Assembly (NCBI RefSeq): GCF_001640025.1
Contig: NC_031674.1
Location: 2,170,001-2,234,000 of the forward strand
From: Sugiyamaella lignohabitans
Taxonomy: Eukaryota; Ascomycota; Dipodascomycetes; Dipodascales; Trichomonascaceae
Direction of reading: 5' to 3'
Length of the DNA: 64,000 nt
The translations under genes were made by a program, and so were the position numbers. A model generated the notes under the pieces. That model did not search any database and was not told where the DNA came from. It worked only from the letters and a program-made list of their open reading frames with translations. Below, piece by piece: positions 10,681 through 23,000 of the stretch (position 1 is the stretch's first letter; every line of letters begins with the position of its first letter).

Positions 10681-11176
10681 TGCCTCCGGCGGCTGGGGCT
10701 CCGCCCCAGACCCCGTGGCTCCTCTCGCTGCGCTCGAGTCGGGTGTCGGGAGTGGGCTGAGCTGAGCTGGGCTGGGTTTGTGGGGAGAATGCGTGGTTTG
10801 GCTGTGGCTGGAGTTATGAAGTGACTGGCTGTTATGTAAGCATAACCAGTTAATTGTCACAAATAACCTTATCATTCGATAATTGAACTTGAACGGACGA
10901 CCCAGAACTGTTATATCTGTACCCGGAGCTGTCGCGGTAGATGCTGGAAATACTGTTTCCGACACAGTTTTTCCGGATCATTCGACTTTTCATCCACCAC
11001 CCCTGCGTCTGCATTCCATGTCGGCACTTACCAACCCCGAGCCCCGACACCCCCTCCACTCCCACAAACCCATACATCCACCAACCCCAACACCCATCCA
11101 GGGACCCCCAAACAACGACTCGAGCGCAGCGAGAGGAGCCGGGGGGTCTGGGGCGCAGCCCCAGCCGCCGGAGGCA
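10681..11176. repeat. Widely spaced palindromic arm pair, locus 6
   Basis: A left arm at 10681-10741 and a right arm at 11116-11176, separated by about 375 bp of unrelated sequence instead of the usual 15-50 bp spacer. Outside the arms GCAGGG/GGGTGTG on the left pairs with CACACCCC/CCCTGC on the right, which supports one expanded element. Confidence 0.75.
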
Positions 11177-11534
11177 CACACCCCGCCCTGCGTTTGGACC
11201 CTGCATCAAGTATATGCTTGTACCCGGCACCGCCACCCGTTTAAGCGGGTTGGGGCCTGTCAGCCAATCATGGCGGGTGCAAAGAAATGGGTGGTGATGT
11301 GCAAGCCGTGCCGGTCTGAAAAATGGGAAATGCGATATCGCGAAGTGGTTTGGCAACGTTCGTAGAGTCGATAGATTGAGACTGGGAATCCAATAGGAGA
11401 ATCGTTTGCAGCATCAGCGATTGCAGAACAAGACAGGTATCCATTACTGCAAAACAAGAACCGTTGATTGAAGTTTCCACTTGAATTTAGTCGGCTACCA
11501 GCAGTGTTCATTACAATTCATCCACATAATAACT

Positions 11535-11960
11535 ATGCTCTCTAGACAGCTAAGACAGGTCTCGTCGAGGCTATCAGTGGTTGGCAGCAGTGCTGCTCGT
11601 GCCTACTCGACCTCAGTGGTGCCAGAAGCCGAGAAAGCTCTGCAACAACAGGCTCCTAACCGAGTTGACACATGGGCACCTTCGCAAAGGCCACGAGCTG
11701 AAGCTCAAGTGGGACCCCGATTCGAACAACACTCTTTGGAATTACAACCCCGTCCGTATGCTGCCATTGACCTGATTGCCAAAGAACCCATCAGATACGT
11801 CCACGACCACAGCGCGGTCTGTGACGGTGGAAAGGGCGCTCAAGGCCACCCCAAGATCTTCATCAACCTCGACAAACCCGGTCCTCACGCCTGTTTATAC
11901 TGCGGTCTCCGCTACGCCAACGAGCACCACAGAGCCGAGATCGAGGCCGCTTCCGCCTAA
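11535..11960 (+). CDS. NUMM: Complex I zinc-binding 13-kDa subunit (NDUFS6/NUMM)
   Basis: A 141-residue accessory subunit of mitochondrial NADH:ubiquinone oxidoreductase, in the matrix arm, where it binds zinc and is needed for late assembly. The N-terminus is a typical presequence (MLSRQLRQVSSRLS, arginine/serine rich). The C-terminal zf-CHCC domain shows Cys96, His105, Cys120 and Cys123 in VCDGGKGAQGHPKIFINL and ACLYCGLRY. Length and motif match fungal NUMM/NDUFS6. I start at ATG 11535 rather than the in-frame ATG 18 codons upstream, because it gives the presequence directly. Its presence shows the yeast keeps respiratory complex I. Confidence 0.94.
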   Translation: MLSRQLRQVSSRLSVVGSSAARAYSTSVVPEAEKALQQQAPNRVDTWAPSQRPRAEAQVGPRFEQHSLELQPRPYAAIDLIAKEPIRYVHDHSAVCDGGKGAQGHPKIFINLDKPGPHACLYCGLRYANEHHRAEIEAASA

Positions 11961-12011
11961 AACTCCCTATATATTTGAATGTTGCATACTCTAATCGAGA
12001 ACTGGGGGTGC

Positions 12012-12147
12012 TGCCTCCGGCGGCTGGGGCTCCGCCCCAGACCCCGCTGCTCCTCTCGCTGCGCTCGAGTCGGCCGTCGATGGTCCCAGCAACTCCTGCG
12101 AAGCAGGAGCTACGGGGTCTGGGGCAGAGCCCCAGCCGCCGGAGGCA
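12012..12147. repeat. GC-rich palindromic element, locus 7
   Basis: Complete: a left arm with CTCGAG tail, spacer CCGTCGATGGTCCCAGCAA, and a right arm with CTCCTGCGAAGCAGGAG tail. It starts 52 bp after the NDUFS6 stop. Confidence 0.95.
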
Positions 12148-12269
12148 GAACCACCCCCGGATAAGAGACCCGCACGGGGTGCGGCGCGGGTCCATAAAGT
12201 GGTGAGCTGGATTTATGCTGGAGGAGATGACGACGATCTGAATCATTTGAACCCGCTCGAACCACGACA

Positions 12270-13363
12270 ATGGACGCAGCAGCGCTACGAGAACGTCGCA
12301 AGGCGCGAATCCAGGCCGGCGGAGCCTCACGACTCAGTAAAATCACTAAAACGACCCGTCCAGAGGCCGAGGACTACAAAGGTGGGTGTTTTTAGGGGAC
12401 GGGGGGGTGCCTCCGGCGGCTGGGGCTCCGCCCCAGACCCCGTGGCTCCTGCTTCGCAGGAGTTGCTGGGACCGTCGACGAAACGACTCGAGCGCAGCGA
12501 GAGGAGCAGCGGGGTCTGGGGCGGAGCCCCAGCCGCCGGAGGCATCAGCCCCCTGTAGAACCCCGGCGACAGATGCTAACCAGTTGCCAGATCATATTGT
12601 GCCAGTGGCTAGAACCGAGTCCGAGAACTTGTCTCAGAATCAAGTGCAGTTGCCAGTGGCACGGGAATTGGGTGAAGGAGTGGATATGGACGCGGATCCT
12701 GATATTATGGTTCCGGAGGATATGGCCAGTGACCCGCTGTTTAAACTGTTGAGTGAGATGCGGGGTGCTGGTTCTGCTCCTAGAAATGGTGCTGGCGATG
12801 AAAATGGTGCTGCCGGGTCTGGAGATCTGCCAGCTGACCCACTGGCGGCGTTGTCTGCTATGTTTGGAGGTGCGGATGGAGCTGGTGGTGCGTTCCCATT
12901 TGGCGATGCTGGTGCTGGGGGTTTCCCTGGAATGGCTGGTAACGGTCCTACTGGTCAGAAATCGGCGACTCCGGTGAGAAAAAGCGATGTTTTATGGACT
13001 TTGGTGCATATCGTGACCAGTATCTCGCTCACTGTGTACTTCCTACTCTCCAGAAAGGCTGCTATTGCCACAAACTCAGTACCCAGCTCGGTGTCCTCTT
13101 CTTTGGTGGTGCTTTTCTGTACTGCTCAAGTAGCACTTCATTCGGCCCGGTTTGTGCTCGAAAAGGGCTCACCACCATCCAACTCCAAAATCGTATCTCT
13201 TGCATCGTTCCTGCCCAACCCGTTCCGGCAGTACGTAATTCTGCTGGCCCGCTATCTGCACATCGGCCGGGTCATTGTCGAAGACCTCTGCATCACTCTG
13301 TTCGTAATCGGCATATATTTCGGTCTGGCCAACGGCCGGTCCGAACTCCTGGACGTTAATTAA
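12270..13363 (+). CDS. GET2: GET complex membrane subunit Get2, two exons
   Basis: Get2 and Get1 form the ER receptor for Get3, which delivers tail-anchored membrane proteins. Exon 1 (12270-12381) encodes the cytosolic Get3-binding tip: MDAAALRERRKARI, then GGASRLSKIT, as in fungal Get2. Exon 2 (12591-13363) has a D/A/G-rich linker. It then has three hydrophobic segments near the C-terminus (around LWTLVHIVTSISLTVYFLL, SSLVVLFCTAQVALHSARF and DLCITLFVIGIYFGLA). The joined protein is 294 residues. The GTGGGT donor is at 12382. I place the acceptor at 12590, 10 nt after CTAAC and in phase. An earlier in-phase AG at 12572 would add six residues. The intron holds a whole palindromic element. Confidence 0.9.
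12382..12590 (+). other. GET2 intron carrying a palindromic element
   Basis: The intron starts GTGGGT and ends GCTAACCAGTTGCCAG, with the branch-point-like CTAAC 10 nt before the AG. About two thirds of its 209 nt is the palindromic element 12408-12544. Confidence 0.8.
12408..12544. repeat. GC-rich palindromic element, locus 8 (in GET2 intron)
   Basis: Complete: a left arm with GCTTCGC hairpin tail and a right arm with CTCGAG tail. It is flanked by a G run on the left and CCCCC on the right, which extend the palindrome. Confidence 0.95.
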
Positions 13364-13389
13364 TCTCTGTTCTTTTTTAGGATGCGTGC

Positions 13390-13525
13390 TGCCTCCGGCG
13401 GCTGGGGCGCTGCCCCAGACCCCGTGGCTCCTGCTTCGCAGGAGTTGCTGGGGCCGTCGACGCCCGACTCGAGCGTAGCGAGAGGAGCAGCGGGGTCTGG
13501 GGCGGAGCCCCAGCCGCCGGAGGCA
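13390..13525. repeat. GC-rich palindromic element, locus 9
   Basis: Complete and well conserved, starting 27 bp after the GET2 stop and lying between convergent genes. The left tail is GCTTCGC type and the right tail CTCGAG type. Confidence 0.95.
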
Positions 13526-13645
13526 GGGCCCATATGCAGGGTCCCGGTCGCCATGCACATGTTGCATATGAAAATAATGTATAAATAATAATTAGCTAAT
13601 AAATTATATAAAACCATGAAACAAGACCAGGATGAGCAGGGGCGG

Positions 13646-13987
13646 CTATAGAGTTGCCCGTCTAGAAGAGGAGGAATGCGAATGCGACACAATTCGGCTG
13701 GCGAAGATGTGGAGTGCTTCGGTTCGGTCGAGCCAACCGAGGTTTTTCCACTTTGTGAGGGTTTCGGAGGGGACTGGAGCCACGTCGAGTCGATGGGCCA
13801 GTTCGTAGAGCTCGCTTCTGCTGGACCGGCGTACGTGATAAGGACCGAGATATGCTTGGAAAAAGAATGCAAATGTGGTGGCCAGCTCATCTGCCGACAT
13901 GTGGTAAGACATGATTTTGAACTCGTCCAGCACCGCTCGGTAGTCGAAACTGGGGGATGAGCTCCGTCTAGGAAAGAGTGTAGACAT
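13646..13987 (-). CDS. Small protein of unknown function
   Basis: A 113-residue frame starting MSTLFPRRSSSPSFDY and ending SSSSRRATL. I do not recognise it. The middle (ADELATTFAFFFQAYLGPYHVRRSSRSELYELAHRLDV) looks like amphipathic helices and the composition is protein-like. There is no clear signal peptide, membrane span or metal site. It converges on GET2, with an element between them. The T/A-rich stretch just upstream (13988-14030) could be a leader. It may be a real small gene or chance. Confidence 0.5.
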   Translation of the reverse strand: MSTLFPRRSSSPSFDYRAVLDEFKIMSYHMSADELATTFAFFFQAYLGPYHVRRSSRSELYELAHRLDVAPVPSETLTKWKNLGWLDRTEALHIFASRIVSHSHSSSSRRATL

Positions 13988-16923
13988 TTTAGTTTTTAGT
14001 TTTTAAACTTTAGATTTTAGATTCTAGTGCCGAATCAAATGTATACCAGTGATTAGATTCAGGTTGATTGATGCTAACGAGTGAAGTGAGATAGTTCTGC
14101 TTTGTAGCGGAGTTGCTGTTGGTATGAGCTCAGTGCTAGGTGTTGCAGTTATTATAATTGAAGTGATCTAGGTATCCAGGTTATCAGGATTTTGGAGATA
14201 ACAGATAAGTAACAGCAAACTGAGTAGTTTCTGTCTATTAATACAATTACGTTATTTACATGGTATCGAAGGACGGATGAGTATGCTTGGGTGTGGCAGG
14301 ATGTTTATTGGTCGATGGGTTTGTAATTCGTCAACCATGTGGATGAGCAGATATGCTTGCCCTTATATAGCCACACACCCAGTCCCTAACTAGTAGTTCC
14401 TATGACCGATTATTTACGCAAATAATATTCCTGGCATGGCGATACCTTGGCGCAACCCCTGTGTTGAGATATTTGGCGATTGAGTCATCTGGTGAGATAG
14501 ATCGCACTAACTGCCGCCTCATCGTTGCATGCAGCATCATGCAGGGATCTCACCATGACTACAACTTTATTATTTCCAGATGAACTTTATTTACCATCAA
14601 TCTACAAACAAACTTTTTGCTGCACTTATTTTATTTTATTTATTCAACCACACAGTTCTGCTCTAGATCCTATAGTCATTCATACTTCGCGGCAGACTGC
14701 CGGGACCGTCGACGTGACGACTCGAGCGCAGCGAGAGGAGCTGCGGGGTCTGGGGCGGAATCCCAGCCGCCGGAGGCACTAGTGGCGTTAAAACTTAAAA
14801 TGAATCATTCAAGATATACAGTGACTCGTTCTGATTTATTTAACAATTAGAATATTGGTCAGCTATAGTGGGCTTGTCGGTGTGTAGGCCGGGTAACAAT
14901 TCCCCTGGCTAGCCAGTATGACTGAGAAACCTAGGTTACTGCTGATATAATTAGAATAAAATAATAAAAAGATAGCCGATGGATATCATGCACACCACAT
15001 GCTCATCGTCACGTATGCAGTAAAATAATTGCCCTGGGATTGCTGGGATTGCTGCTGGTTTACCAGATTAACAGATTAGCTGCATCCACCACCTTATCTG
15101 TACTTGTGCATATCATGATTACGCACATGTCATATAATGTGGAGTCGTCCGGGTAACCTGGTGATGCGTGGGGAGGTCACACAGCGACTCGGCATGTGAT
15201 TGCGAGCAGATAGGTATATGAGGAGGTGTGTGACCAGAGGCTTAATAGGTGAGCGGGAAATCCCGTGCTATAGCTAGATAATTCAACGGCAGTTTCCACA
15301 AAAATGGGTGCATTCATGAAAGAATCCATCAAGGTTTTTGACCACTTAGATTTCAAATTTTAACGCGTAGGTGGCACTGGTAGCTAGACCCACCGTCCCA
15401 CTGGGCTGTGGACTGACAGAAAATTGCTGGTTGTCTATAAATAAAGCACCAACAGCCCGGTTTTCCGACCCTACCGATATTATCGGTCATGATTTGTCAC
15501 ATAAAGTGGACTATGAAAAGACACCATTGAAGATAGTGAATCCATGATAATTCGGTCATGAGAGAGGTCGTGGTCGTACTACTATGATTAACTGAGTGGT
15601 GAATATGTCCACTAGTGATTCAGCAAAGCGTGAAAAAGAAATGTATGGGAAATTGATAAGGGCAAGGGAGGTAGGATTGAAAAGGGAATACCTTTACTGC
15701 ACAATTGTAATATCCACTGTTTAATGAGATTAGCCAGTGATAAATTGGAATAAAGGATAAACGAGATAAGAGTTGTCATTGGTTAGGATATTAAAGAAAA
15801 GTTTGGATTCGTTCACCACTTGAACCGCTATTCTGTCGGTAATAAGAAAGCTTACTCTTCCAACCGAAACGTGCAAGATAGTAGAAAACGTACGCACCCA
15901 AGATAGGGTGACGTTGGCTTGACTACTACTGACAAGATAGCCCGATGAAGGAGAATACCGAAGGTGCGGATTCGTTCACCACCTTTTGTGGCGCCAATCT
16001 TTAGTAAATGTATTTTACTTATAATAAATTATTTAATTAATACTATAGTAAACTTGGGCCAGGGCCAGTTGATAGAGAGGTGAATGCATGACGTCATGTA
16101 CTTGTTGCTCTCTACTAGGAAACCAATAGATAGTTTGAAGTAAAGCATCCCTGTGATATATCGAGTTTTATTAATAGTTGTATCCGATTTATATCAAGCT
16201 AACAATCCCTCTGTTAATACGTATGCCTGTTGAAGCTAATATTTAATCGGATAAAAATGTCGTCGATCGCAATTACCCGGATTTTAGAAATCATACAGAC
16301 TACAGGGCGTGCTTTCGCATGCCTGGATCAATGGTGCGTGAAGATTAGTGGTAGCGATATCTCTGATTTTATAAATTCTCTATTGTCTTAAATACCCCTA
16401 GGACTACATTGGGTGTTGAAAGGAAAGCTTAAATTGGAGAAGAAGAGGTTCAAAAAATATGAATAAATTTATTTACACACGTGCCAGTTGGAAAACCATC
16501 ATATCGCCTCAAACTCCAACATCAAAAGTAAGTAGCAGATTCTAGGGGCGGACCGGGGCTACAACCCTGGAAGGAGGATGTGAGAAGAGGTTGTTATTCG
16601 AAGTGCAAGATAGTGCCACCTCTTAAATAGACCAATATCGACGATTAGTACGTTCTAGGGGTGTATGATACGGATTTGCGGTTAACTAATAAAGAAGTTA
16701 ATGAAAGAGAGTATGCTACCTCTGTCTGAATTATTTCGCTCACTAGTTCGCTTAAAAGTTAGTATACAACTTTGATGCCTGTATAACTCCAACTACTTAC
16801 TCTCTCCGTTTTTGTTCTCTATTTTTTATAGATACCCACCCACCTTCCAGACCGAACCTAGAATTGTCTCTAAATGCTGCTACTTACCCTCATATTTATC
16901 TTTCCCTTCTCGCTAACTCCTAG
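13988..16923. other. Gene desert, left part
   Basis: No gene recognised. Mostly AT-rich, with one degenerate palindromic arm at 14685-14778. The phrase GGATTCGTTCACCAC occurs twice (about 15808 and 15967), the second followed by TGTGGCGCCAATC. This might be a decayed repeat, but I cannot define its ends. Confidence 0.55.
14685..14778 (-). repeat. Solo right arm with partial spacer, locus 10
   Basis: The remnant runs from a degraded CTTCGC hairpin through GGGACCGTCGACG and a CTCGAG-tail arm to GCCGCCGGAGGCA. The left arm is missing. Confidence 0.85.
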
Positions 16924-17820
16924 TTCGTCGCCGAGTTGGTATATATAACCCTGTTTTATACCGGTCAACCTATTTTGGCCCCTAGTATAAACCCGACACC
17001 TTCTGCCAAGTACTGGCTTCCAGTGCACTCCCGCCCGACCAGGGTTCTTATACCTCCCTCGGTTTTATTAGTATTCTACAGCTTCGGTGACTTACCCTCT
17101 TTGTCCTTGATTATATCCTTGACTTCTTTATTTTCCAACTGAATTGATTATATATTTTTGGTTCGCCCCCGAGCTGGTGTATACAACCCTGTTTTATACC
17201 GGCCAGCCATTATTGACCCCTAGTATAAACCCGACACCTTCTGCCATATATTGGCGTCCAGTGCACTCCCGCCCACCAGAGCTGTTTCACCCCTCGGTTT
17301 TATTAGTATAACTCTAGCTCGGTGACTTACCCTCTTTGCCCTTGACTATACCCTTGACTTCTTTATTTTCCAGTTTTGCCTTGGATTGATTATTTTTTTG
17401 GTTCGCCCCGAGCTGGTGTATACAACCCTGTTTTATACCGGCCAGCCTATATCGACCCCTAGTATAAACCCGACACCTTCTGCCATATATTGGCGTCCAG
17501 TGCACTCCCGCCCACCAGAGCTGTTTCACCCCTCGGTTTTATTAATATAACTCCAGCTTCGGTGACTTACCCTCCTTGTTCTGGTTTCCCCTCTGGATTT
17601 ATTTTCCAATTATTCGTTTTGACCATCTATTCTGTCTCCGCTATATTGATCTCTGGACCGCCCCCGAGCTGGTATATACAACCCTGTCTTATACCGGCCA
17701 GCCTATATCGACCCCTAGTATAAACCCGACACCATCTGCCATATATTGGCTTCAGATGCACTCCCACCCACCAGAGCTGTTTCACCCCTCGGTATCATTT
17801 GTACTTGTCCCGCTTTGGTG
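16924..17820. repeat. Tandem repeat of about 240 bp, four copies
   Basis: Units begin near 16924 (TTCGTCGCCGAGTTGG), 17162 (TTCGCCCCCGAGCTGG), 17402 and about 17657. The last is partial. Each unit contains AACCCTGTTTTATACCGG, CCCTAGTATAAACCCGACACC and TGCACTCCCGCCCACCAG in the same order. Units differ by scattered substitutions and small indels. There is no consistent reading frame across units. Confidence 0.9.
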
Positions 17821-20058
17821 CTAATCCAGAGATCTATAATATAGCTTCTTTTTATTAGTTTACCCTTTTCCCCATCTTGTATGTTCCTAACCCCTTTAAT
17901 TAACTGCCCCCAGACCCCCAGGAGAGAATATCAATGGTAGATGCACCATTTCTTTCCCCCTTATATATTATATTCGGAATGCGCTGGAATTGTCACTTCA
18001 CGAATGAGACACTGCTCATAGTTTTAAGTGCTCGTTTGGTTTCTTGTTCGTTTAACATGCAGTTTATTTATATTCTTATCTCGCAGAAAATATGCAGTCG
18101 AGCTGCATGTAAACAATGCAGGGACCCATGTTTACTAAGACATTATTTCTTTAATGAAGTGCATTTGGGACATTAAAATGGGACATAAAGGATCATATAA
18201 AATTGATAAATGATATTGGGGCTCTGCAGATGTGGGATATTAAAGAGGAAAAAGTTTTTATATTTTTTTTTATTATTATTGTTATTATTTTTTTTTTTTT
18301 TGGAGAGATCAGGAACTGGAACTTGGACATTATTGAGGTAGAAATTAAATATAAGCAACTGCGTAAAGTTGGTTTACAGAATTCTCTTTCTTTGTGTAAT
18401 TCCATTTTGAGTTTACTGAATATTAGCAATCCTTGCTGCAGATATTCGGGCTATATTAATAGCCTGTTGCCCTTGCCTTGATACAAGGGTTCGTTGATGT
18501 ATACACTAATTTAGAAAATTAGTACTGTATTATTTATTGATATTATTAATCAAAACTAATGATTGTAAGGGTTAGAGGTTGAAGCTCCCTGTTCTGCACC
18601 AACCTTGGAAGATGCAGCTCAGAACAATAGCGTTTGCAGATAACTATTATTCTATATTGATTACCAGTATTATCGGAAGGTACTTTATTATTTACTAATC
18701 ACATGGGTTATCGTGAAGAATGTTTCCCTTATATCTAGCGAAATTCAGTCAAATATAAAAATGCTGGTTAGGTTGTCAAGTTTAGAAACACGACTCCTTG
18801 GAATTGCAAAAGAAATTTGCCAGTCTTAAATATAAAACTTTGAGCTTGCATGACGATACTAGTATAGTTTTTGGCCGCCGTTGATGAAATTTCCTTGCGT
18901 GTTCATTTGATAAGATTATCCGTCAATAGCTTGATGAAAAACAATATATTATAATTGGAGCACTACAAGAGATTCACAACTCCTTTCTGCAAAACTGGGT
19001 TCCTGATTTTTAATAATGCTCATTCTTGTTGCTATTCTCGTTCGGGTCGTTTTCAGCAGCTATTTTATATCTTTATTAATTTTTCATTGAACCATTTATG
19101 AGCACCAGTGAGACAAAACTTCTACATAAAACAATAATAATGATAATAATTGTTCAAAATTCATTTCCCTTTTTTTTCAGGATTGAAATCTAGAACAAAA
19201 CCGTAAATATGGTTGTACGGTTTTATTGAGTTACTATGCTATTTTTTAGCAGAAGTGCAATCCCTGACAGTCCCTGACAGACAGATTGACCGTTTATCCC
19301 TGCTGCATGTATAAAATAAATCTCGTTGATCGCATTTAGGGTACTGGCTTATATAGGGCCGACCGGGTAATGATTCTTTTTTGTTTTTAAATGTAAGGGC
19401 ATATTTCCAATGGATGGGGTATTTAAATCTTATATACATGCTTCAATGCGGATTGTTGCAGATCTCCTGCCATCCCTTGCGTAGTAAAGTAAACCCAGGC
19501 TAAAATTGGGGATAATACTAGATTTTTTTTGGCCCTATAGTCTAATACCCATAAATTTACCCGAAAACGAATTAATACTTCAGTATAATGGCAATGAATC
19601 AAATGAGTTCCTGTTTAAATGGAATATTTGGTTTTGCTTGTGATTATAACAACTTCAATTATAGTTAGAAATTAATCAAATAGACCCAAGCAAATCCCAT
19701 GGGGTTTGAAATAATTAGTTTATAATTTCTGTTTAGCATTTATACGAAATAGGCTAAGAAGCGGACTATAATATATTTTTCGGACAAGGATTGATCACTT
19801 CCGGAAGTGAATTATATCCTGAGGGTTGTCTCTTAGAATAAATAGTTCTGATATTATGAGTGTCGAAATGATGACAACCTTCACAGGGTGCATCCGCCTT
19901 TTCTTGATCTGATTTAGCTGATTTGAATAACCCATGCTTGACTCCTATTCTTCACATAGGCTCCAAGGCTGGACGGTCACATCAGTAATAATATATATAA
20001 AAAATCATTAATTTCGTATAATCATGAACTTCGTTACAGATAACAGTTAATACAGCAA
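17821..20058. other. Gene desert, right part
   Basis: AT-rich sequence with a T-rich run at about 18258-18301. No gene, tRNA or palindromic arm seen. The last bases include the MED13 3' flank. Confidence 0.55.
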
Positions 20059-23000
20059 TTACTCTATGTGGTTTAGGAACTGAAGCATTTTTGTGCAAGC
20101 ATCAACATGCCAAGGAACCACCGTCGAGTTACAGCTGACACCCGTAGCTTCGCCCAGCGTCGCCAAACGACGATATTGCACGAGAAGTGATTTCATCATC
20201 ATTGGTGCCGAGGTTGGGCTATGGACCATCGACACTTGAAGTCGAAGCAATTGACGAGTGCCATGTGTGGGTGGTTTGAGAAGTAGACCCACAATTGCAG
20301 GCTTGCTGACAGCAGTTTCACCCTGATCAACACTGCCCTGAACGAGTTGGAGTGCCGAATCATGAAGCAGAACACCGTAAGCATCATCTTTGACATCGAC
20401 CATTACAATGTCATCAGTTGTGTCATGCTGCTGTTTATCCGCCTCAACCGGATTATGACCCCCACTGGATGGTGTTGCGATGTTAATTCCATACATATCA
20501 GGAGACTCCATCTCGCCCATCCCCCGTTGAGGAGTAACAGGAGTCTTTTCAAGGTTAGACGCTGCCGGACGATTGGAAACCTCAAAAAACTTCTCGTATG
20601 GAAATACTGAATTACCCTGGATAACCAATGGGGCATTATAATAGACAGACACAACATACAGGAAGCTGATATTGCTATTCCTAGAGCTAGAGTTGCTGAC
20701 AGCAGCTGAGGGAGAACCATGAGAGCTATGAGGAATGTTAGCCCCAGTGCCGCTACCACTGTTGTTGCTGTTATTATTACCGTTACCATTACCATTATTA
20801 TTATTACTTCCGCTCGTTGATTCAGAAAGTCTTAGCCACATGTTGAGTTCCTTGCCATCCATTTTTGTTCCCACCTTGGCAAGAATTACACGCCAATGGA
20901 TTGATCGACTGTTAGCGATGGAGATTGTCTTATCCCAGATCTCAGCACAAACTTCTTCTAAACCTCTCAACCTTGATCCAGGTCGTTTTAAACAAATAGC
21001 ATCGACCATTGATATTACGCCCCATTGGTCGGACCACGCAACGGAAACCCATCTTCCGTCTTGAGACAGGGCATAACTTACGTGCAACAGGGAATCTTCA
21101 TCCATCAAATTGCTGGGTGGATCTGTGGTGAGCTTGAAACTGATTTTTGGCGGAGGCATCCTTGATAATGTAAAAGAAGGTGCTGTTCTGCATAAAAATC
21201 GACTGCTGCCAATGGAATAGTCTAAACACTTGTCATATATAACCAGTGCCAGTTTTACAGTACTAGATTGAGAGGGTACAACAATCGTGTCTTCTTGAGC
21301 TATCTTTTCCAGGTCTATTGCCTGCCAAACCACCCCGTTCCTTTGTCTCAGGTTGAAAATAGCATTGTTAACCGAGATGATCATGGCTGTGTCATTTGTT
21401 CTACACGCGGTAAGTATAACCACGGTTTTGTCAGTCACGGATTCAGCAAGACTGTCTATTTCTGATATAGCAGAGTAAAACGTGGCATCATCTCCCGAGT
21501 TTAGCACTGGTATAATTCCGTCGCGATAATTAGAAAACTCGCCGAGTTCTACATTTCCTAGGCCACATCCTTCGTAGGTGTTCCGAAAGAAGTCGTTGTA
21601 TGCCTGACAGGCGTGAATTATGCCGTTACCAGCTGGACAAAGCATTAGCAAAATAATATCTTTTGCTCCATGCTTGGGATTGAGACCGAATATTTTCCAA
21701 AACCTCAAGATTGGAGCTCGAGCTTTCATAGGTTGATTGAGTCGACGTATCGAAAATAAAGGTGGAGATATAGGGAATGCTTCATTTGGAATCAACTTAC
21801 TAAGCGCTTCCGCACGAGCATGATGATTGCTGTTACTATTAGTAGCACCGGAAACAGGTCCCATTTTACTCGCTCCAATCATGTCTTGTCGTTTCTGATC
21901 GTTCCGCAAACTTTGGTCCTGAGGATGTGGAGATTTGACATCATTGCCCATTGCCACACCTCCTCCATTACCACCTTTTAAATCAGCAGTGGTGCTGTTT
22001 GGACTGCTGAGAGTATTAGACATGTGCATCAGATCAGCTAATGTAATGTTACTGAGACTGGGAAACAGTGCCAGGGTTTTCCGCACAACGGTTGTATCTG
22101 GAACCTCTAAAGTAGGAGGAGGGTTTACCAATTCACTAAACATTCCACTATCCCATACAATTTGCTCCAGTAGCGTAGGCAGCTTCGTATCATCACCCAG
22201 GCGGGCTAATTTTACACCATATCCAGTTCTTTGGCTGATGTTGTTAACCACTAGTGACTGAGCCATCAGGTGTAACCAGCTCGATGTATAGTCCAGCAGA
22301 TGGTCGCCATTGGCCAGATTTCCACTAATACTAGTCATTTGTCTAGATTCTGGCGTTGCGATCTTGCCATCTAAACTACCAGTATTCTCAGGATTGTCGG
22401 CGGGCCCACCATTACTGATATCTGAATCAGAATCAGAAGACATATCATCATCGTTGCTGGCATCAGGATCCGGTACGTAAAACCGCCCTCCAGCATGATA
22501 CTTAGCATCCAAGCCACTAGATATGAGAGTATTGAAGTTTAAAGCCGCAAATACACTTTTACGACGCTTGGAAGGAGGGCCCTCGACGGAAGGAAAATCT
22601 AACTTCACCTCTTTGTGAAAATCCCTTTCGTTTATTATGGAATTCTTCGTGAGTCTCGGTTCCTCTATTTTTACCCGCGGTTCTCTTTTAGCTGGGGCCG
22701 ATTCCTGTGAGCTGTCCGATTCTATCTTTACTTGAGGGACTACGCTTTTTGATTGATCGTCATTATATTTCTCACGAATATTTGGCTCCAGAGTCATTTC
22801 GACATCAGCTTCGGGTGGTTTTTGGGACATAGCATTGTCATTTGCCAGCTCCGACTTTAAGGGAGTAACAGAAATATTACCATCATCAACCTGCATGGCG
22901 CTGCTTACCATTTCATGCTCTTCAGGTTGGTCGAAAAAGTTGAAATCAGCCTCAGTAATCTCTTGATCATCGCCGAATAACTCCTCGTCGAGATCTCCCC

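Larger units (their letters stand above)
9919..11534. other. Gene-free, element-rich interval
   Basis: No credible gene. Short frames here are products of the palindromic arms or lack any family resemblance. The interval holds one solo left arm and one widely spaced arm pair, listed separately. Confidence 0.6.

Noticed and set aside
12386..12590. N-terminal extension of the second GET2 exon
   Set aside because: It is repeat translation; the true N-terminus (RERRKAR motif) is in the upstream exon and joins in phase.
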